From Utricularia gibba (lineage: Eukaryota > Streptophyta > Magnoliopsida > Lamiales > Lentibulariaceae): DNA of 64,000 nucleotides. This document shows positions 43,831-58,092 of the stretch, piece by piece (the stretch's first letter is position 1; the number at the start of each line of letters is the position of its first letter). Below the pieces are notes generated by a model that did no database searches, had not been told where the DNA came from, and saw nothing but the letters and a program-made list of their open reading frames with translations. Location of the stretch: NCBI GenBank assembly GCA_002189035.1, contig NEEC01000011.1:620001-684000 (forward strand), read 5' to 3'. The position numbers were made by a program, and so were the translations under genes.

Positions 43831-46270
43831 GTGGTTAGATCTCAACCCGAGTTAAATCGATCTCCATGCCATGCGTCATCCCCTGGGTGCTTGTTTTTTT
43901 CCCACCCAATTTTGGGTACCTCAACCGACGTGTCGTTTCGAATTCCGAATACCTTCTCTATAAATATGCGCTTTTCCAACCATTTCCCCCCTTTGCTTCC
44001 TCCTTTCTTTCGCGAGACTTCAGTACCGTTCGTGCTCCATCGCATTCACCACCATAAAACCCATCGGAAACTGCAGGTTTTTCAGGTACTAGTCAGTTCT
44101 TCACCTTTTCCATTCGATTTCTTAGGGTTTTTCCGAACTCCCATTTTTCCTTCTGATTTCTTTCTTTATTCTGGGTTCTGCTTCGTTCCGCGGTTAGATC
44201 CTTCTTTCATCTTTCCGAAAACAGGTGGAAGGTCGAGTGAGTTAAATATCCCTTCTCTTCGCATTCGGTACTCGATTCCTGACGAGTACATAGTCTCTCA
44301 CGCTCAGGACACCGAGATCCCTTGGGGGTTGGGAGAAAGTCCTCTTCCCTCTTTCAGTCTGCCGATTCTCCTGGCCTATTTCGAAAGCGGTTAATGCTTC
44401 CCTCTCCATCCCCTTATAGTCCGCTTTCTTCACACTTTCGCAATCCCACTTTACTGCCTTGCCCCTAACTCCATCTTTTGTTTGACCACCTTTTTGTTCT
44501 ATTCGGCTGGCTTGGATCCAGCTATGACGTTGGTAGATTTCTTCCAACCATTCAAGATAGCCGTTTGCAAAGCAAAATCTCCGATGGCTGGCCGATCCCA
44601 CTTCCAGTTTCGGCGTTTTGAGGATAACCCCAATTTTATTGTGAAAGCCCCTGACACCCACCACAATTGGTGGTCTTCCTTTCTCGGAGGACTCCTTAAA
44701 AAGGTCGGGTATCATTGGTGGTTCTCGTGATCGCCATTGGCCCCATATCGTGTCTTCTTAGGATGGCGGTTTATAACTTCCTTCTCTTAATCCTCCTTCT
44801 CCGAGTTTTTCCTTGATATTGGCTACATCCCCGATTCTCCCGAATGCTCAACCAGCAGCTCCCAAGAAAAAGAAGAGGGTTAAGGTGCTTGCCCATAAAC
44901 CTTCTAAAAAGCTCCGAGGTAGCTAGGTTTTGCTTCCCGAATTATGACACTTGTATTGTGTTTCACCCTTTTCTTGATTTATGTATGCAGCTGAGAAGAT
45001 GGTGTATAGGAGTGCTCTAGAGGATTCGGTGATGGCATGCTTTTCTACCGAGATGCATAGGATGCAGGAATCGGACGCGGTCCCCCCTGTACAGGTTTAC
45101 TTGGTTTTTGTGATCCGTTGTTATGGATCTCCGATTCTAAACTTTTTAACTTTTCTTCTAGGCTGGTTCCCCTAAAGTTCAATCGGATTCTACTGATCAC
45201 TCTTCATAGGTGGATCAAGCAGTTGAAGTTTCCGGATTGGGGAGCTGACACCTCCTCCCTCCATCGGAAAGGGGAAAGGGAAACTCTTCGCTTCTCCCAA
45301 AGCTACTGAAATTCCGACTCTTGGCACGGGGCTCTTTTCAGCAGGTGCCTCTACGTCGGCCCCTCCGAACGGGATGCGAATGGATTCTCCTCCTCCAATG
45401 GAGATATGGAAAGATCCTGCCCTTCCCCCATCTTCGGTTCCTCCCGAGTTGCATAGAGCCCTGGAGGAGGCGACCTCGAGTCTTTCGGGGGTTCAGCCGG
45501 ATATTGTGCTTAAGGGGATCTAGTAGGTATTTTTCTTTTAGTTTCTCGGGATTGCATGCAATCAATCCTTTATGTGGTGACTTTTTTCCCAGGCTTTAAC
45601 CTTTGGTTGGGGATGGCAAAGGAGATCGGATCCTAATCACAGGAGGTTTCCCAGCTTCAAGCCCACACTGCGGCTCAAGATGCCAGAATAAAGTTGTTGG
45701 AAGAGGAAGGGAGTTCACTTAGGACTGTTCTCGGAAAGCGTACTCGGCGGGAGGAAGAGCTACAGAATGTGGTAGATGAAATGGGGAAGGCAATCGATGA
45801 TGCGAATTCCGAAAGGGAAAGCTTCAAGATGAGGTTCGGGGAGGTGGAAGCGGAGTTGAAGCACGTTAGGGACCATGTCTCGGCTTTGGAGGCCAAACTA
45901 CTCAATCATGTAGCGTCTTGGCGGGGACTTTTGGAGGATTTCGTCAACTCGGCCTGCTTCTCCGAGCTATTCAAAATATGCGCGGGGGACCTCATCGGCT
46001 TACTCTTGTACCGGCAGAGGCATCAATTTTGCCGGGAATTCAGGCTCTCGATCACTGATCCTCGCTTCGATAGGATCAACACCCTGACGAAGGACGAAAA
46101 CATGTTGGATGTTATCGTGGACGTGTTTAAAGCCCCAGAATTTGGGTTTGAAGCAGATTGGAAGTGCCTAATAGCACTTATTCACGCTAGGATCCAGCGA
46201 GAGAACGAGGCCAAGCTGAGAGCAAGGCTACAGAGACATGTTGGCCCCTCTACCGATCCCCTCCGATGAA
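43831..46270 (+). mobile_element. Antisense extra gene of the Tat element (putative plant gypsy-type transposon protein), fossil
   Basis: Plus-strand frames between the Tat 3' LTR and the minus-strand integrase. A region near 44255-44700 (IRYSIPDEYIV, LDPAMTLVDFFQPFKI, FQFRRFEDNPNF, NWWSSFLGGLLKKVG) looks like the family annotated in plants as putative gypsy-type transposon protein. A downstream part at 45640-46270 is a long, charged, coiled-coil-like region (RTRREEELQNVVDEMGKAID, FKMRFGEVEAELKHVRDHVS). Less AT-rich than its surroundings. Tat-lineage elements such as Grande and RIRE2 are known to carry a gene in this antisense position, which fits. Broken, and function unknown even in intact elements. 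Confidence 0.7.
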
Positions 46271-46849
46271 CTTCGGTTTTTAAGAACTAGTACCTTTGCC
46301 CCCGCTTAGGGGTTTGAACAATTTCGAGTTCCCCCGGATTGGGGACTTTGTTTTATTGGTGTTGTTGGGGGCACTTCCGCCCTTCGCATTTGCCTTGATT
46401 TTCTTTTAACTTTCTTGATTCTAAATGTTGTATGTCTTTTGTCAACCGTTCGGCTAGGCTTTTCGGCTTTTATTTGTCTTAGTCTTTCCTTACGCGAGCT
46501 GAACCACTGCTGAGAAGCAGATCGAAACCCCTCATTGGTCGAAAAACTTCCCCAATCCGTGTGGGCCCTCTTCTAGCCAAAACCCTATTGTTTTAAAAAC
46601 ATAGGCGGATTTGCTTTGGGCACACTTGCCGTCTTGAGACTTGGCAGTAAGGTTTGTACTTAAGGGCTTTTTTGGGATTTACGCATACGGTTACGGAAAC
46701 CAGAGCCGGAATTGTACCAGAGCTTTTCCTTATCATTGGAGCCTAGGTTTAGGGGATCACATGTTTGGGGGGGAGCCTCAGGTTTGCTTGCTGTGCCCAT
46801 CGGGGGCTTAGATTTGGAGGGTTTGCCTGGGCTTACATGACTTGGCTAG

Positions 46850-49040
46850 GGCTTTGTTGTTGCATAGAACTTCCTTAGATGGGTTGCATTCCATGATGTG
46901 GGGAATTCCACGCCGTCTAATTGTTCTAGATAATAGGTTCCTCTCTCGATTACCCTAGAAATTCGATAAGGGCCTTCCCAATTGCGCTCTAGTTTTCCAA
47001 CATGTCTTTGCGGCTGGATGCTTAAGAGCACCAGGTCTCCTTCCGAGAATTCCCTTGGGGATGCGGATTTGTTATAACTTTTCTCCGATCTTCTCTGATA
47101 AGCACCTAGTCGGCTGTAAATACTGTCATTTTTCCTTCAACAATTCCAACTCTAATTTCCGCAGATCGGCATTTTCCTCTTCATTGTAGTGTTCTATAGC
47201 TCTTTAGTGTCAACTCAACCGGGCATACAGCTTCTGATCCATAAAACAACAAGAAAGAGGACTCTTCTATAGTGGTTTGAGGGGTGGTGCGATATGACCA
47301 TAACACTTCGTCCAACCGGTCTGCCCATGATTCAGGTTTGGTTTTCATACCTTGTGTGAGAGTTCGGTTTGTAACCTCTGTAAGGCCATTACTCTAAGGG
47401 TGGTAAACCGATGTAAAGTTGTGTTTAACCAAGTATTTGTCCAAAAACGTATCCATTTCCCCTCAGCGAACTGGGTACTGTTATCGGTTATGAGCTCCCG
47501 AGGTACTCTGAATCGGATGAAGATGTTTCTCCACAGAAACCGGATAACGGTTTCCTCTGATATTTTTTCCACATGATAACAAATTTCATGATAACGGATA
47601 ATGATGTTATCATTGGAGAAGTATTCAATCCCCATGATAACAAATTTCCTTAAGCCAGAGGTTTGGGGGAAAGGCCCCATGATGTCCACCCCCCAGCGAT
47701 CGAATGGGCTTGAGAGTGGTAGAGAGGTCAGGTTGTTTACTGATTTCCTTCGTATGCTCACATGATACTGGCATTCCATGCACTTCCTTACCACTTCAAT
47801 AATATCTTGCTTCATAGTTGGCCAATAGTATCCACTTCTCAATGCCTTTCTGCACAGTGGCCGTACCCCAACATGACTTCGCATTCTCCCTCATGCAAAT
47901 AAGTTATGAGGTCATGAGATTGCTCTTTTCCGATACACCTCAACAAGGGCCCATCAAAGGATTTTTGATAGAGAACTCCGGCTATTAATAAGTACCTTTG
48001 TGCCCTGGTCAATTAGACGAGTCATTTCGACCATAAAATTCGCAAGAGGTTGGGCTTTGATTGCCATTCTCATCCTAAATTCGATATCCATTATGCTCAA
48101 TTCGACCGCTCATTTGGAAACCCTTTTGAAAATTTCAGCTTGAGACAGAATGTTCTTTAACGGTTGATTGGTGAATACCACGATGTGCCGATTTTGGAAA
48201 TACGCTTTCAGCTTAGTGGCAGCCATTTTTAAAGCCAAGATGAACTTGTCGGTTATCGTATATCGGGTTTCTACTGGGAGGAGAACCTTACTCACATAAT
48301 ACACCCTCAGGTGCTTTTCCTTTGAAATGGTTGTCAAGACTGCACGAATCGCAACAGGCGATATTGATATGTAGAACTCCAAGGGTTCCTTGAGTTTTTC
48401 AAAAGTGACCCAACAATCCTCGTTCCATTCCATAGTGTTCCCCTTTCGAAGGGCCTTGAAGAAAGATGCCCATTTTTCTACTGACCGAGATATGAATCGG
48501 TTGAGAGTGGCCAGCTTACCTATGAGGCTTTGATATTCCTTAACTGTCCTCAGGGGCTGCATTTCACATATCGCCTTGATCCCCCTCTCTGATACGTAAT
48601 GACCAAGGAATTTTCCTCTCAATTCGGTTTCATCCTGCAGCACCGAACGTCATGGGTAGGGTTATTTTCCCGACCGTCTGCACAGCTCATTGATCGAAAG
48701 CATATAACTCCATGCGGATCAGACGGATACCTCCCTCCTTGGATGATGAAGTAACTCAGCCACCTCCTTCTTCATGATGTTGCATGAGGATCCCTGATCA
48801 ATGAGGATCCTTCTTACGTTGATGCTACTGCATATTCTCGCTACCACTAGAGGCTCAATGCGTGCAGCAGGACCAATAGGAACGTCTCCTTCGAAAAAAA
48901 ACAATTTCTTCTTTTTCCGTCACGCGTCCTTTCGGCTAGCCCTCGTCCTCCTGGCTCCTTCGTTCGCCAAATGTCCGGCCTCCTTTCTGCCAGCCCATGT
49001 GAAATCAAGCTATCTGGGAGGGAATTTTGGATACCAGCCT
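46850..49040 (-). mobile_element. Tat element pol region (protease, reverse transcriptase/RNase H, integrase)
   Basis: From high to low: VPIGPAARIEPLVVARI with ILIDQGSSCNIM (retropepsin) near 48880-48780; GHYVSERGIKA, LIGKLATLNRFISRS and the RNase H start YYVSKVLLPVETRYT at 48640-48110; integrase zinc finger and core (SGYYWPTMKQDI, CMECQYH, FDRWGVDIMGPFPQTSG, ITDNSTQFAEGKW) at 47880-47345; the C-terminal LERNWEGPYRISRVI near 46980. Broken in several places. Confidence 0.88.
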
Positions 49041-49073
49041 CCTTCGTTTCGTGTCGCACCGTTTGTCCCGCCA

Positions 49074-50423
49074 TGATGACAGACATTTTCTCTGAATTTT
49101 ATAATTCAAAATAGGTATATTTTATTGTGGTTTAGGTTAGATAAATGTGATTTTTCATGTTTATGTGTGTTTATGTTAATTTTGTGTTTTTATGTCGAAA
49201 AGTGGACTAAATGCGTTGATTTACTCCACCACCTTTGTTACTAATGTTCGACTAAGTTAAGCAGGGAGATCAGCAGCAAAATCAGACTTATAAACATGTG
49301 GAACAAGTGGAAAAGGGTGCAATATCCAAAGAGAGACAAAGAGCACACTTCTGCCGCCACCTGCAGTCTCCAAGTTCAGGCCGGGAACAATGCTAGGGTT
49401 AGAAACAGTGCAATAGAGTGAAGGAGGAGAGATATTTTTCGAAAGGAGAAAACGTGTGAAGAATAGAGACGACCACAGAACGCACACAATACCAACGAGA
49501 AGAGGAGAAGGAGGGCTACATCGTCAAGAGCAGCACCAGAGCCCAGTCCAATGCTACTGTTCCGGGCCGTGGATAGTAGCAACCAGGCGACACAACAATC
49601 GTTATTTCCTTTCCATTTACAGAACGTTTTGAGTTTCTGTATCTGACTTGTTTTCAATGCTTCTGTTATTTTGAACATATTATCTAAATGGAATGATGTC
49701 TTATTTTCCAAGCATGAGTAACTAAATCCTTAAGGATGCCTTAAGGTGAAGTATGGTTGTGTGGGCTTAGGGTTAATAATGAAATTTATGTTTTTTTTTT
49801 AGTTCTTGTTTCTATCATTCCATGGGTAGACATAAGGAAGGGAACAAGTAGCTTCACAACTAAGATACTTGGATTAGAGGTAGACTAACAAATCAAGACA
49901 GGAGCAGTAGGTGTTTGTCCGGGGTAGAACCAGTAGAACAGGGTAGACCTAGTTCTATATGCTTTGCATGCGGGTAGACCTAATTGCAATGTTGATTATC
50001 ATATTGGGGACTAGCTTAGCCAAAAATATTATGAATGACTTGGGTAGACTTAGGTTTTTCGAAGTTGTGAGCATAGAAACATGGTAAATTAAATTAGGCA
50101 TCTTAGCAGCACACCACCTGCAAACGCTTAAGGCATCTTCGCATTAGTCTATGCTAAAACCAGTAATTGTTACTTTCAATGTTGAGACCTGATTTTTTTT
50201 ACTGAACTTGCTTACCTCTGTTAGTTTGAGCTTAGATTAAGACCACTCTTATTCAGAATTTTGCATCTGTTAAAACACTTAGCAAGGACAAGCTCCTCGT
50301 GATTGACCTCGAAATCTACTATAGAAGTTTTCAAAATTTTTATTTTGTGTAGATTAGGGCTTATAAATTTATTTGATATGAATTTCTATTTTTGCAATGA
50401 CCTTAAGAAATTTTTGTTTATCA
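49074..50423 (+). repeat. Athila-type left LTR (subfamily 1)
   Basis: 1350 bp, TGATGACAGACATT to TTGTTTATCA. It matches the reverse complement of the solo LTR at 10318-11728 and the partial one at 27150-27820. Confidence 0.88.
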
Positions 50424-53400
50424 AATTGGCGCCATTGCCGGGTAGCAGTGCTTAATTGTTTTGTGTTTTTAGTTGATGCATTTTTGTTCTTCTAGTGCAG
50501 GTAATCTCACTTTCTTCCCGGAAATTGAGAGATCTATCAGCAAGAACAAGGTCAGAGATAAGGAAGAGAGCAGATTGAGGTAGCTCCGACCCGAGACTAA
50601 CAGCAATTTCAGAATGGCAGAACTAGAGATGACCTTAAACGAATTAGATGCTGCTGATCACACTTACAGGAGTCTGTGCATCAGATTTCCAGATGATGGA
50701 GCAAACGAGCTGAAACCGGCGATGATCGATTTTTTGCGCAATTTCTATGGAAAAATTGGAGAAAACCCCTATGAGCATCGAGACAATGAAACACCGGTAT
50801 GAACATCACTTAAGGGAGCTGGAATGACTGAAGATTCAATTTGTTTGTGAGCCTTCCAGTTTACTTTCAAAGGAGGAGCCAAAACATGGTTCAACTCACT
50901 AAGACCTGGAAGGATAATCGATTGGGCTAGAATGAAGAAGGTGTTTTTGAGCAAATATTTTCCAGCTTCCAAGGCTAAAGGGATAAGAAAAGAGATTAGT
51001 GATGTTGAACAAATGAGTGGAGAATCACTGCACGAATATTGGGAGAGATTTAATCATAGTTTTCATACCAATGCCTTGGTCAAATACTTCTATGATGGAT
51101 TGTTCTACACTGACTGAGCCATGGTAGGATTGGCGGCGGGAGGATTTTTAAGGAAAAAGACACCAAACCTCAAACAAGAGAATGTATGAAGTGGAGAGCA
51201 AGCTCAGGCTAAGAACATGCCATTCGGGAACTATCACAGAAGAGGGCATGTTGGGGACAAGTGCCTAGATTTATTTCAAGAGGAGAATGTCAAAGATATG
51301 TGATATTTGGAGCCTCAGAAGAGGAAGAAATATGATCCATATTCAAATACTTACAACCAAGGTTGGAGTGATCATCCAGTTTTCGTTGGAGCAACAATGA
51401 AAATTTTTACAAAGGGGAGAGCTCAACCATGGGGCAGCAAAATGTTCAGGAGCAAAGATCGTATCAAGTGCCTCCATTTCGAAAGCAAAATCAACAGAAC
51501 CAGCAGCCATTCCAAGCCTCAAATCAAGGCAATGCTGGAGGGAATTTTGGAAATTCATTGGAAGAAATGTTGAAGACATTCATGGTGCAATCAATCAAGA
51601 ATCAAGCTGAAAACCAACAAGCAATATGGAATTTGGAGGTTCAAGTAAGTCAATTGGCAGCAGAGCTTGGAGACCTGAAACAAAAAGGTAGCTTTCCATC
51701 TCAACCCAAGCCAAATCCAAATTCCAATGCAGGGTCGAACATCAGCGCCATGACACTTAGAAGTGGAAAAGAGAAACCTGGACGAGAATTAGTCCAAACT
51801 GAGACTAAGGAGAACGAAACATAAGAGTACGAAGTTGTTGTGCAAAGTGAAGATGGAATTAAAGTACTTCCAAAACCTATCACAGTGAAGGTGACCCAGC
51901 CTCCTTTTCCAGGAAGACTGAAGTTAAAGGAAGAGCAAACTGAGAGGGAAAAAATGTTGAAAGTATAGGGGAACACTCAATTGAATTTAACTCTTTTGGA
52001 GTATATTGATCTTGTACCAAAGAGTGTGAAATATTTGAAGTAGTTGTGTATGTCTAAACCAAAGCTAAAAGAGAAGGGGAAGTTGAAATTGAGTGAAAGC
52101 TGCTCAACACTTTTAACATGGAAGTTACCCGAGAAACGTAAGGATCTGGGTACATTTTTTATCCCATGTAAAATAGGAGATTTGTGCATCACGAGAGCTA
52201 TAGCAGACCTGGGAGCTTCTATAAATGTCATGTCGAATTCTGTTTATGAGGCACTTAGGTTGGGACCTCTGCAAGTGTCAGATGTACAAATTGAGCCAGC
52301 AGACAGGAGAGTGATCTCTCCCAAAGGCTTTGTTGAGGATGTTTTGGTGAAAATTGAGCATCTTGTATTCCCAGCTGATTTTTATGTGGTAAACATGCCC
52401 ACTAGAGGATCAAAGGACACAAGAATTATCTTGGGGAGACCATTCTTGAGCACTTCTAATGTTATTATCAACGTGAAAATGGGAACCATTGAGCTTTCTT
52501 TTGATGAAGACAAAATCACACAAGACATGAAGGATGTCAAGAATTATCCCAGTTATTTTGAGAGCATTTGTGTTGTGGATGTCATGCATGGACTCATTGA
52601 GGAGCATTTGAAGAAAGAAATTCAAGAAAAAGAAGAGGCTCATGAAGAATATTTATTTGCGAAATTGGAAGTTGAAGAAAAATTCGAGCAATTAAATATG
52701 GCGCAAGCCAAGACTCAGGAAGAGAGGTTAGCTGAATTGAAACCATTGCCTAACTTTTTAAAATATGTTTTCCTTGACGCAGAGTTCAGGAACCCGGTCA
52801 TCATCTCCACTGGTTTGAGCTCAGACCAAGAGTCACAACTGCTCGAGGTGCTGAAAAGAAACAAGAAGACGATAGGTTGGACGCTTGATGACATTGAGGG
52901 GATCTGCCCATCCATATGCCTGCAAAGAATTTTCCTAGAGAATGGTGCAAAATTAGTTCGTCAACCTCAGAGATGCCTCAACCCAAACATGATGGAGGCG
53001 GTAAGAAAAGAAATTGTCAAACTTCATGATGCAGAGATTATTTACTCTATCACAGATAGTGAATGGGTGAGCCCCCATTCAGGTTGTGCCCAAGAAGATA
53101 GGGATGACTGTGGTGGAAAATGAGAAAGGTGAGCTTGTTCCACAAAGGGTGCAAACTGGATGGCGGGATTGCATAGATTAACAAAAATTGAATGAAGTGA
53201 CAAAGAAATACTATTATCCATTGCCTTTTATTGACCAGATGTTGGAAAAATTGGCTGGAAAATCATTTTATTGTTTTTTGGATGGATATTCATGATATAA
53301 TCAGGTTTCTATTTCAAGGCAGGACCAAGACAAGACAACCTTCACATGCCCATTCGAAACTTATGCTTATAGGAGGATGCCTTTTGGACTGTGTAACGCT

Positions 53401-53684
53401 CCAGCCACATTTCTGAAGTGTATGACCAGTATTTTCTCTAATTTTGGTGATGATTTTATTCAAATATTTACGGAAGATTTTACGGTATATGGAGAAAATT
53501 TTGAGTCGTGTTTAGACCATTTAGATCAGGTTTTGAAGAAATGTGTGGAAAAGAACTTAATTTTAAATGCTTAAAAATTTCATTTAATGGTGGTGATCAT
53601 CGAATTCTTTTAGGACATGTGATTTCTAAAAAGGGGATTGAGGTGGATAAGGAGATTTTTTCTTATCCTAATGATGTGAAAGGT

Positions 53685-54338
53685 TGTTGCGTGTCATTTC
53701 CTCAACAAATTTTAAATATTTAAAATGCAAAATACAAAAAGTGTAGTACAAGTATCGATCTCAAGGAGTATTTTTTCGTTAAAAGTGTTTGTAAGAAACT
53801 TTCACAAAATCTCACGGTTTTGCAAAAGGGGGTTTTTCAGATGCAGAAATAAAAGATTCAACCAAAGTGTTGGGCCTTAACTACGGGACACAGTTCCTGG
53901 GAATGAGATTCCGTGTCCTTCCTTCATCCATCCTTGCCTTGGTTTTCACTGATTTCTTCCGAATAGCTGGTTATAGGAGCAATGAATAGCCTACTCTCCC
54001 TTACGCTCTGGTTGACAAGGAGGCACGGGAATAGCCTCATGTGATTCTCCCTTGGACGATTAGGAAGTCAAGAGGATTGCCTTCAAAACTAAATTGCGCG
54101 TGTGTGCCTAGCTGTTGCCAATGGCCAGTCCGAGGTCACAACCTTTCCTCATGTGATAGTCTCTTGACATGTCTCGGTCAAAGAGCAAAAAAAAAGACAA
54201 AAAATATATACAAAATAAGAAAATGAGAATTTTCTAAGGAAATACAATTACTTATCAGTATAATTCCTAATTGGATGACTTAATACTAGATTAATACATA
54301 ATAATACCTAATAATAAACTAGAAAATGACACTTAACA
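53685..54338. mobile_element. LTR-like insert with 18-20 bp terminal inverted repeats, inside the Athila pol
   Basis: Starts TGTTGCGTGTCATTTCCTC, and the reverse complement of its end is TGTTAAGTGTCATTTTCTAG. It is flanked by AAGGT (53680-53684) and AAGAT (54339-54343), a 5-bp duplication with one change. Length 654 bp. No coding region; an ATCGATCTCAAGGAGT-like segment recalls LTRs of Gypsy type. It may be a solo LTR or a small non-autonomous element. Confidence 0.7.
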
Positions 54339-56249
54339 AAGATATTAGATCTTTTTTAGGACATATTGGTTTTATAGGAGGTTTATTAAAAATTTTTTGA
54401 AAATTGCCTTGCCTCTTAGTAAGTTGTTGCATAATGATGTTGCCTTTGATTTTGATGATTCATTTAAGCAAGCTTTCAATTCTTTGAAAAAGCCTATTAC
54501 TACTACACCTGTGATGCAACCACTCGATTGGAGGTATGATTTTGATATCATGTGTGATGCAATTAATCATGTTATGGGTGTTGTTTTAGGACAGAAAAAT
54601 TGAAGGAAAGCACCATGTTATCTCTTATGCTTCAAAAACCTTGGATGAGGCCAAGAAAAATTATACCATCATTGAAAGGAATTTCTTGCTGTTATTTTTT
54701 CCTTGGAAAAATTTTGTTCTTATCTTTTAGGTAGCAAAGTGGTGGTATACATTGATCATTTGGCGGGGAAGCACTTGATGGAGAAGGACTCCAAACAAAG
54801 ACTTATTAGATGGGTCCTTCTCATCCAAGAGTTTGATGTTAAGATAAAGGATAGGCCTAGGAGGGAGAACCTTGTGGCTGATCATCTCAGCAGGATTGAA
54901 GGAAGTGAAGGAGATGGAATCATCACTAAAACGTTTCCAGATGAACAGTTAATCTTAGTTCAAACTACTATACGTGAACCGTGGTTTGCTGATCTTGCAA
55001 ACTTTGTTTCAACAGGAGTGATGCCACTTGGAATGGACTTTCATGCGAGGAACAAGCTGAAAAGTGATGCCAAATACTACATATGGGATGATCCATATTT
55101 ATGGAAGCCATGCAATGATGGCGTCATTCGAAGGTGTGTTTATGAAATAGAAATTCCAAAAATAATTGATTCTTGTCATGCAGGACCTTTTGGTGGCCAT
55201 CATGGACCAAACCAAACAACTAGGAAAATTCTAGATTGTGGATTTTATTGGCCTCATATTTTTCAGAGATTGTTACGCTTATTGCAAAGATAGTGAACCA
55301 TGCCAAAAGGTAGGAAATTTATCAAATAGAAATGAAATACCTCAGCAACGAATCTTGACATGTGAATTATTTGATGTATGAGGTATAGATTTTATTGGAC
55401 CCTTTCCTACTTCAGCAGGTTACAATTACAATTTGGTTGCGGTTGATTATGTTTCCAAGTGGATTGAGGCAATCCCTACACGGACCGATGATGCAAAGAC
55501 TGTGATTAATTTCTTGCGCAACAATATCTTCACAATATATGGAACTCCCAAGGCCCTGATCAGTGATAGGGGAACGCATTTTTACAATTAGGCCTTAAGG
55601 AGTGTTTGAAGCATTTCAATGTTTGGTACAAGCATTCTACAGCGTACCATCCACAAACCAATGGACAAACTGAAGTCTCCAACATGGAAATCAAACAAAT
55701 TGTGAACCCAAGCAGGAAGGACTGGAGAATGAGGTTAAAGGATGCACTTTGGGCTATCCAAATAGCATACAAGGCTCGCATTGGAACCTCACCATTTTGA
55801 TCGATTTGTATATGGGAAGCCTTGTAGACTACCAGCAGCTCTTGAGCACAAGGCCTGGTAGGCAATGACGAAGTTGAACTTGGACAGGAACCTTAGTATA
55901 AGTCACATGAAGCTCCAACTTTCAAAACTGGAGAAGTTGAGAAATGATGCGTATGAGAGCTCAAAACTATTCAAGGCTCGGACTAAGAGTTATTATGACG
56001 CGCATATCTCTAGGAGAAATGTTGAGATTGGTCAAAAAGTCTTATTATTCCAATCCAGGTTGAAATTGCATCTTGGGAAGTTGAAATCAAGATAGATAGG
56101 GCCTTTTATTGTGAAGGAAATTTTTCCAAATGGTGCAGTGGAGATATTTGATGGAGATTCAAACAAAGGATTTTGGGTAAATGATGCAAAATCCCTGGTG
56201 CTTAAAACGAATTGAAGGAGCAATTTCTTTGATCCTCATTTAAACCGTT

Positions 56250-58092
56250 TCCTCTGTGATTTTTCTGCAAAATTGCAGCAGTAAAAACAAAATGCATGCA
56301 ACAAGAAATGGAATAAAAGCCACAAAGGAGAGACCCAGCTGGAAGAAAATGCAAATAGAGCAGCCCAAGGAAGTTGCTGGAGATGCTGAAGCAGAAATCA
56401 ATGTTGCTACAACCGTAGAAGAAGGGGATCCGCCTACTATTCCAGCCACAAAAAATTTCAAAGGGGTGTACGTGATCCTTCAAGCGGCTGAGATGGGAGA
56501 GTCCTCTGACAACCCCATCTTAGAGCATGTGAGCCTCCAACAAAGATTGAAGGACATACAGAAAAGTTTCAAGAAGAGGAAAGCATCAATGAAAGAACAA
56601 TCCTCAGAACCACAAGTCTTGACTAAGAAGAAGAAAGGGAGAGCAGGAAGAAAAAGCAGAGAACACCGTTGGAGGAACCTGCTCCGGAAGAAAAAGATGT
56701 CACGCCCGAGGAACCACGAGCTTCTATTCTAGAGAAAAACACTGAAAAATCGGGAGATCAGGTGGAGGCAGTCGAAGAAGAACTAATTGCTGAAGAGGAA
56801 GTTTTACTGGACAGAAGTGGGTGCAAAAATAAAGAAAATCCGAATAAGGAAACTGAGCGTGCAGAGGAGGAAGCAGGCAGTCATTCAAGAGCTTAACAGA
56901 AAAGGAAAGCAAAGTTACAATCAAAATAAAGAAATTTTTACTTAAATTGGTGCCTTTGTACGTGAAAGCAGGGAAATTTGCGCACGAGAAGGAGAAATTC
57001 CAGAGGCAAAAGACGCGCAAGGAGATACCATACTTCAAGCATCACACAAACATGTTGAACACCCGGTACTTGACCTTCACAGAAGAAATACATGCTGATT
57101 GCTACGGTGAGGTCAAAGGTGCAAAGGTAACACCATGTCGTCATATTGATCACGATATTCTAGTGGAATTAGGAATTGCTGATAGAGTCTCTTCCCTGTT
57201 TGAAGGCAGTTCATGAATTTGTTTGAGATAAAATTTCCTGTGTACATTGAACTATCTTACAAATTTGCTGCCACTTTCGTGTATGAAATCCCTAAAACTG
57301 TTCTAGACCCTGCTACTATCGCTTTTAGATTGATGGGTGTTGAATTTTATTTTTCATTGGCTTAATGGAACGTAGCTCTAGGATTTTGTTCAAAACATGA
57401 TGTAGATTCTCATGAGTTTGCTGCATCCCCTTTTGACTATCCTGATGAATTCGATGCTGAGGAAATTTATGCAATTCTGACTGACCAGCATGCTATAGAA
57501 TTTAAGGCAAAAGGGACTAAGGCAGACTTGTTTGTTGATCCGGTTATGCGTTATGTTCATGTCCTTGTTATCACAACACTTTTTGAACGAACTATAGGAT
57601 TCAATTCTCTTTATAAGCATGAATCATTTGTCATGTGGTGCATCATGAACAAACGCTTCTTGAACTTAGGTGCTATGCTAGCTAAAGAAATGAATAGGGA
57701 CTATAGACGCATGAAAATTCAACACTTGAGTTTTGGCAATATTATCACGCATCTTGCTCACACTTTATGTCCCAAAAAACTGTCTGAATTAGAATTTTTC
57801 CATATTGAAACTAAGACAGTGCCTTGGGACCCATATTTCTTGAAAGTTGCTGGACAAATCAAAGCCCAAGCAAGTGGGTTTGTTTTTAGATCTTTGGCAG
57901 GTTTGTGCGGAAATTCTACCCCTGGAGAAGGCAACTCAAATGCTCCTTCTCCTGCAACCTCAAAGCACAACAACAAGGCATACTTATTTCACAAAAAAAT
58001 GATCAAGGATTTGAGCAAAAAAATGTCTGATTTGATTGGAGAGATGCAAGAGCTGAAACAGGGAGTGATTGACTCCTCCCTCAATAAGTAAA
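56250..58092 (+). mobile_element. Env-position third gene region of the Athila-type element
   Basis: Lies between integrase and the right LTR, where Athila elements carry an additional env-like gene. The frames are rich in Glu and Lys at 56250-56900. They are followed at 57520-58090 by a region with VMRYVHVLVITTLFERTIGF, CIMNKRFLNLGAML and a helical tail. No signal peptide or transmembrane segment is evident. Broken. Its role in Athila elements is not known. Confidence 0.6.
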
